Assembly (NCBI GenBank): GCA_002474415.1
Contig: DLQV01000139.1
Coordinates: forward strand, 1 to 6,907
Direction of reading: 5' to 3'
Origin: Lachnospiraceae bacterium UBA7598
GTDB taxonomy: Bacteria; Bacillota; Clostridia; Lachnospirales; Lachnospiraceae
DNA: 6,907 nt
The position numbers and the translations under genes are program-made. A model generated the notes under the pieces. The model was not told where the DNA came from and searched no databases. It saw nothing but the letters and a program-made list of their open reading frames with translations. Below are positions 5,331-6,907 of this stretch, piece after piece (within the stretch, counting starts at the first letter, position 1; each line of letters starts with the position of its first letter).

Positions 5331-6029
5331 ATGAAAATCGGAGTAATTGGTGCAATGCAGATCGAGGTGGACAACCTGAAAGCATCCATGAGTGATATCA
5401 ACACGAAAGAATACAGTGGTGTCACCTATGTGTGTGGAACCATTGGGGACAAAGAAGTGGTTGCAGCAGTGTGCGGAATTGGAAAGGTGTTTGCCGCAAT
5501 CTGTGCAGAGGCAATGATTCTGGAGTTTCATGTGGATTGTGTCATCAATATCGGTGTGGGTGGTACACTTTGCAAAGAACTTGGTGTGATGGACGTGGCT
5601 GTAGCGGATAAGGTGGTACAGCATGATATGAACACGACACCGCTGGGAGATCCGGTTGGATTGCTTTCCGGTATCAATGAAGTGTATCTGCCAACGGATG
5701 AAAAGATGTGCAGACTTCTTAGCAGTTGTCTGGAAGAAAAAGGAATCCATTATCATGTCGGAACGATTGCAACAGGAGACTTGTTTGTCAGCACACCGGA
5801 GCAGAAGAAAAAAATTCATGAGCGGTTTGACGCAATTGCCTGTGAGATGGAGGGCGGTTCCATTGGTCATGTATGTTATGTAAATAAAGTTCCGTTTGCA
5901 ATCTTACGTTCTATTTCAGATGGAGAAGGTGCTTCGATGGATTATGCAACGTTTGCAGAGAAAGCGGCACTGCAGTCGATTCTTGTTGTGATTGACTTCA
6001 TTCAGAGAGCGGATGAGTTACAGGCATAA
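5331..6029 (+). CDS. mtnN: 5'-methylthioadenosine/S-adenosylhomocysteine nucleosidase
   Basis: MtnN (Pfs/MTAN) removes adenine from S-adenosylhomocysteine and methylthioadenosine. From the former it yields S-ribosylhomocysteine, the LuxS substrate. The 232 residues equal the E. coli enzyme length. The N-terminal IGAMQIE (6-12) carries the conserved Glu12; NIGVGGTL (73-80) is the nucleosidase fold glycine loop; CEMEGGSIGHV (171-181) holds Glu174; and RSISDGEG (193-200) holds the general acid Asp197. These positions match the E. coli numbering. The MEGGSIG stretch has glycines where many homologues have alanines, a mild variation. AGGAGG at 5318-5323 with 7-nt spacing supports the ATG. It is the last gene of the operon and is followed by a hairpin at 6036-6067. 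Confidence 0.97.
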   Translation: MKIGVIGAMQIEVDNLKASMSDINTKEYSGVTYVCGTIGDKEVVAAVCGIGKVFAAICAEAMILEFHVDCVINIGVGGTLCKELGVMDVAVADKVVQHDMNTTPLGDPVGLLSGINEVYLPTDEKMCRLLSSCLEEKGIHYHVGTIATGDLFVSTPEQKKKIHERFDAIACEMEGGSIGHVCYVNKVPFAILRSISDGEGASMDYATFAEKAALQSILVVIDFIQRADELQA

Positions 6030-6035
6030 AATACA

Positions 6036-6067
6036 TTACTGTTCACAGGTTACCCTGCGAACAGTAA
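6036..6067. terminator. Hairpin after mtnN, possible terminator or dispersed palindrome
   Basis: TTACTGTTCACAGG (6036-6049) pairs with CCTGCGAACAGTAA (6054-6067) around a TTAC loop. That gives 13 of 14 pairs with one A/C mismatch. It starts 6 nt after the mtnN stop codon, where a terminator is expected. No clear T-run follows on the + strand; ATGTATTTTAT follows on the minus strand. It may be an imperfect terminator, an mRNA 3' stabiliser or a copy of an intergenic palindrome. Confidence 0.5.
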
Positions 6068-6076
6068 CTAAAATAC

Positions 6077-6105
6077 TTCTAAGTTTTCAGAATCGTACAT
6101 ATACT
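6077..6105 (+). promoter_or_regulatory. Weak candidate promoter for the polysaccharide deacetylase gene
   Basis: TATACT (6100-6105) matches five of six -10 bases. The hexamer 17 nt upstream, TTCTAA (6077-6082), matches only three of six -35 bases. The overlapping CATATACT (6098-6105) resembles -10 elements of sporulation sigma factors such as SigE, but no matching -35 is found at the right distance. The deacetylase needs a promoter here only if the preceding hairpin terminates transcription. Confidence 0.25.
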
Positions 6106-6133
6106 CTACAAAGAACATTTGGGTGGAGTGGTT

Positions 6134-6907
6134 ATGTTCAATAAAATACATAGTGAATTAAAAAAAGAGTCATGCAGAAAGGTCGGAAACGGTCTTCTTG
6201 TCATGGCTCTTATTTGTTGTCTGATGTTTGTCTCGTATCAGGCAACATCTGCAGTGATTACAAGTGCTAAGGTCGGGGATCGTGAACTTCCGATTTACTG
6301 TGTAGACACAACAGAAAAGAAAGTGGCACTCAGCTTCGATGCTGCGTGGGGAGCAGAAGATTTCCCGCGTATCATGGATGTTTTGGATAAACATAAAGTA
6401 AAGGTGACATTTTTTATGACCGGAGGCTGGGTAGAAGATAACCCTGATTGTGTAAAAGAATTGGTAAAGAGAGGGCATGATCTGGGAAACCACAGTGAGC
6501 ATCATTATGACATGACGACAATTTCCCAGGAGGAAAAAGACAGTGAATTAAAAACCGTGCATGATAAAGTAAAAAAACTGACCGGTTATGAGATGTATCT
6601 GTTCCGTCCGCCTTATGGGGCCTACGACAATGATGTGATCAAGACGGCGTACGCCCTGCATTATTATCCGATTCAGTGGTCAGTGGATAGTCTGGATTGG
6701 AAGAACTATGGTGTGGATTCTATTATCACGACGGTATGCAACCATAAAGCACTTGCACCGGGAGCCATTATTCTCTGTCACAATGGAGCAAAGTATACAG
6801 CGGATGCACTGGATACCATGCTGACCAATTTAGAGGAACAGGGCTACAAGATTGTGCCCATCTCGAAGCTGATCATGAAGAAAAACTATCATATGGATGC
6901 GACCGGA
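6134..6907 (+). CDS. Polysaccharide deacetylase (NodB domain), PdaB-like, 3' truncated by window
   Basis: The frame is open from ATG at 6134 (GGAG at 6125-6128) to the window end, giving 258 residues. A basic N-terminus is followed by one membrane segment (about 18-36), so the enzyme is exported and anchored. The NodB domain (about 62-247) shows SFDAAWG (67-73, motif 1), GNHSEHH (118-124, motif 2 with His120 and His124), RPPYGAYD (158-165, motif 3), WSVDSLDW (182-189, motif 4) and ILCHNG (213-218, motif 5 with His216). Such enzymes remove acetyl groups from cell-wall glycans or related polysaccharides. The FDxxWG form of motif 1 and the VDSLDW block resemble the sporulation-associated PdaB group. 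The second motif-1 aspartate, usually a metal ligand, is Ala70. The gene lies 104 nt after mtnN and is probably separate from it. The ending is not visible. Confidence 0.9.
   Translation, partial: MFNKIHSELKKESCRKVGNGLLVMALICCLMFVSYQATSAVITSAKVGDRELPIYCVDTTEKKVALSFDAAWGAEDFPRIMDVLDKHKVKVTFFMTGGWVEDNPDCVKELVKRGHDLGNHSEHHYDMTTISQEEKDSELKTVHDKVKKLTGYEMYLFRPPYGAYDNDVIKTAYALHYYPIQWSVDSLDWKNYGVDSIITTVCNHKALAPGAIILCHNGAKYTADALDTMLTNLEEQGYKIVPISKLIMKKNYHMDATG

Noticed and set aside
5208..5870. 220-codon minus-strand open frame across luxS and mtnN
   Set aside because: It lies antisense to two genes with complete catalytic motifs, its translation is Cys/His-rich with no recognisable domain, and it is explained as a shadow of their codon bias. 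The same applies to the minus frames at 4813-5385, 4433-4816 and 667-1128.
6098..6105. SigE/SigK-type sporulation promoter for the PdaB-like gene
   Set aside because: CATATACT resembles a -10, but the nearest SigE-like -35 (AAATACTT, 6071-6078) is 19 nt away, outside the usual 13-15 nt. It is kept only as a remark in the weak promoter entry.
1..6907. tRNA, rRNA, CRISPR array, insertion sequence, toxin-antitoxin or defence system
   Set aside because: Seven genes and short gaps account for nearly the whole window; no such structure, inverted terminal repeat pair or transposase motif was seen.

Overview
The window comes from a low-to-moderate GC Gram-positive bacterium, most likely a gut-type Clostridia member (Lachnospiraceae-like). 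This is inferred from strong AGGAGG ribosome sites, an LCP wall-ligase family protein, a bacterial UDPGP-type uridylyltransferase, an HtrA with an Asn/Gln-rich cytoplasmic tail, an arcC-like kinase with an ALGHEALG active-site loop, and a PdaB-like deacetylase. All seven genes lie on the + strand. The density is high, and no stretch over about 145 bases lacks a gene.

Layout. Positions 1-483 hold the C-terminal part of an LCP (LytR-CpsA-Psr) protein. It is followed 15 nt later by a UDP-sugar pyrophosphorylase (499-1707), so this looks like the end of an envelope-polymer operon. A 93-nt gap (1708-1800) carries helically phased TTNACA-like direct repeats and a candidate -10. It precedes a membrane-anchored S1C serine protease with a PDZ domain (htrA, 1801-3327).

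The 143-nt gap after htrA is the densest regulatory stretch. A near-consensus sigma-A promoter begins at the last base of the htrA stop codon (ATGACA, 17 nt, TATAAT). Its -10 runs into a perfect 15-bp terminator stem, and the gap then holds a repeat-containing leader. That promoter should drive a tight four-gene operon with 22-27 nt gaps: a GtrA-family membrane protein, a variant carbamate kinase, luxS and mtnN.

MtnN cleaves S-adenosylhomocysteine to S-ribosylhomocysteine, and LuxS splits that into homocysteine and DPD, the AI-2 precursor. Together they form the detoxification arm of the activated methyl cycle. The roles of the GtrA protein and the kinase in this operon are not evident. A hairpin without a + strand U-tract follows mtnN, then a PdaB-like polysaccharide deacetylase runs off the right edge (6134-6907).

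I found no exotic defence or mobile system. The points most worth a second look are the promoter/terminator overlap, the phased repeats before htrA, and the altered active-site loops of the carbamate kinase.
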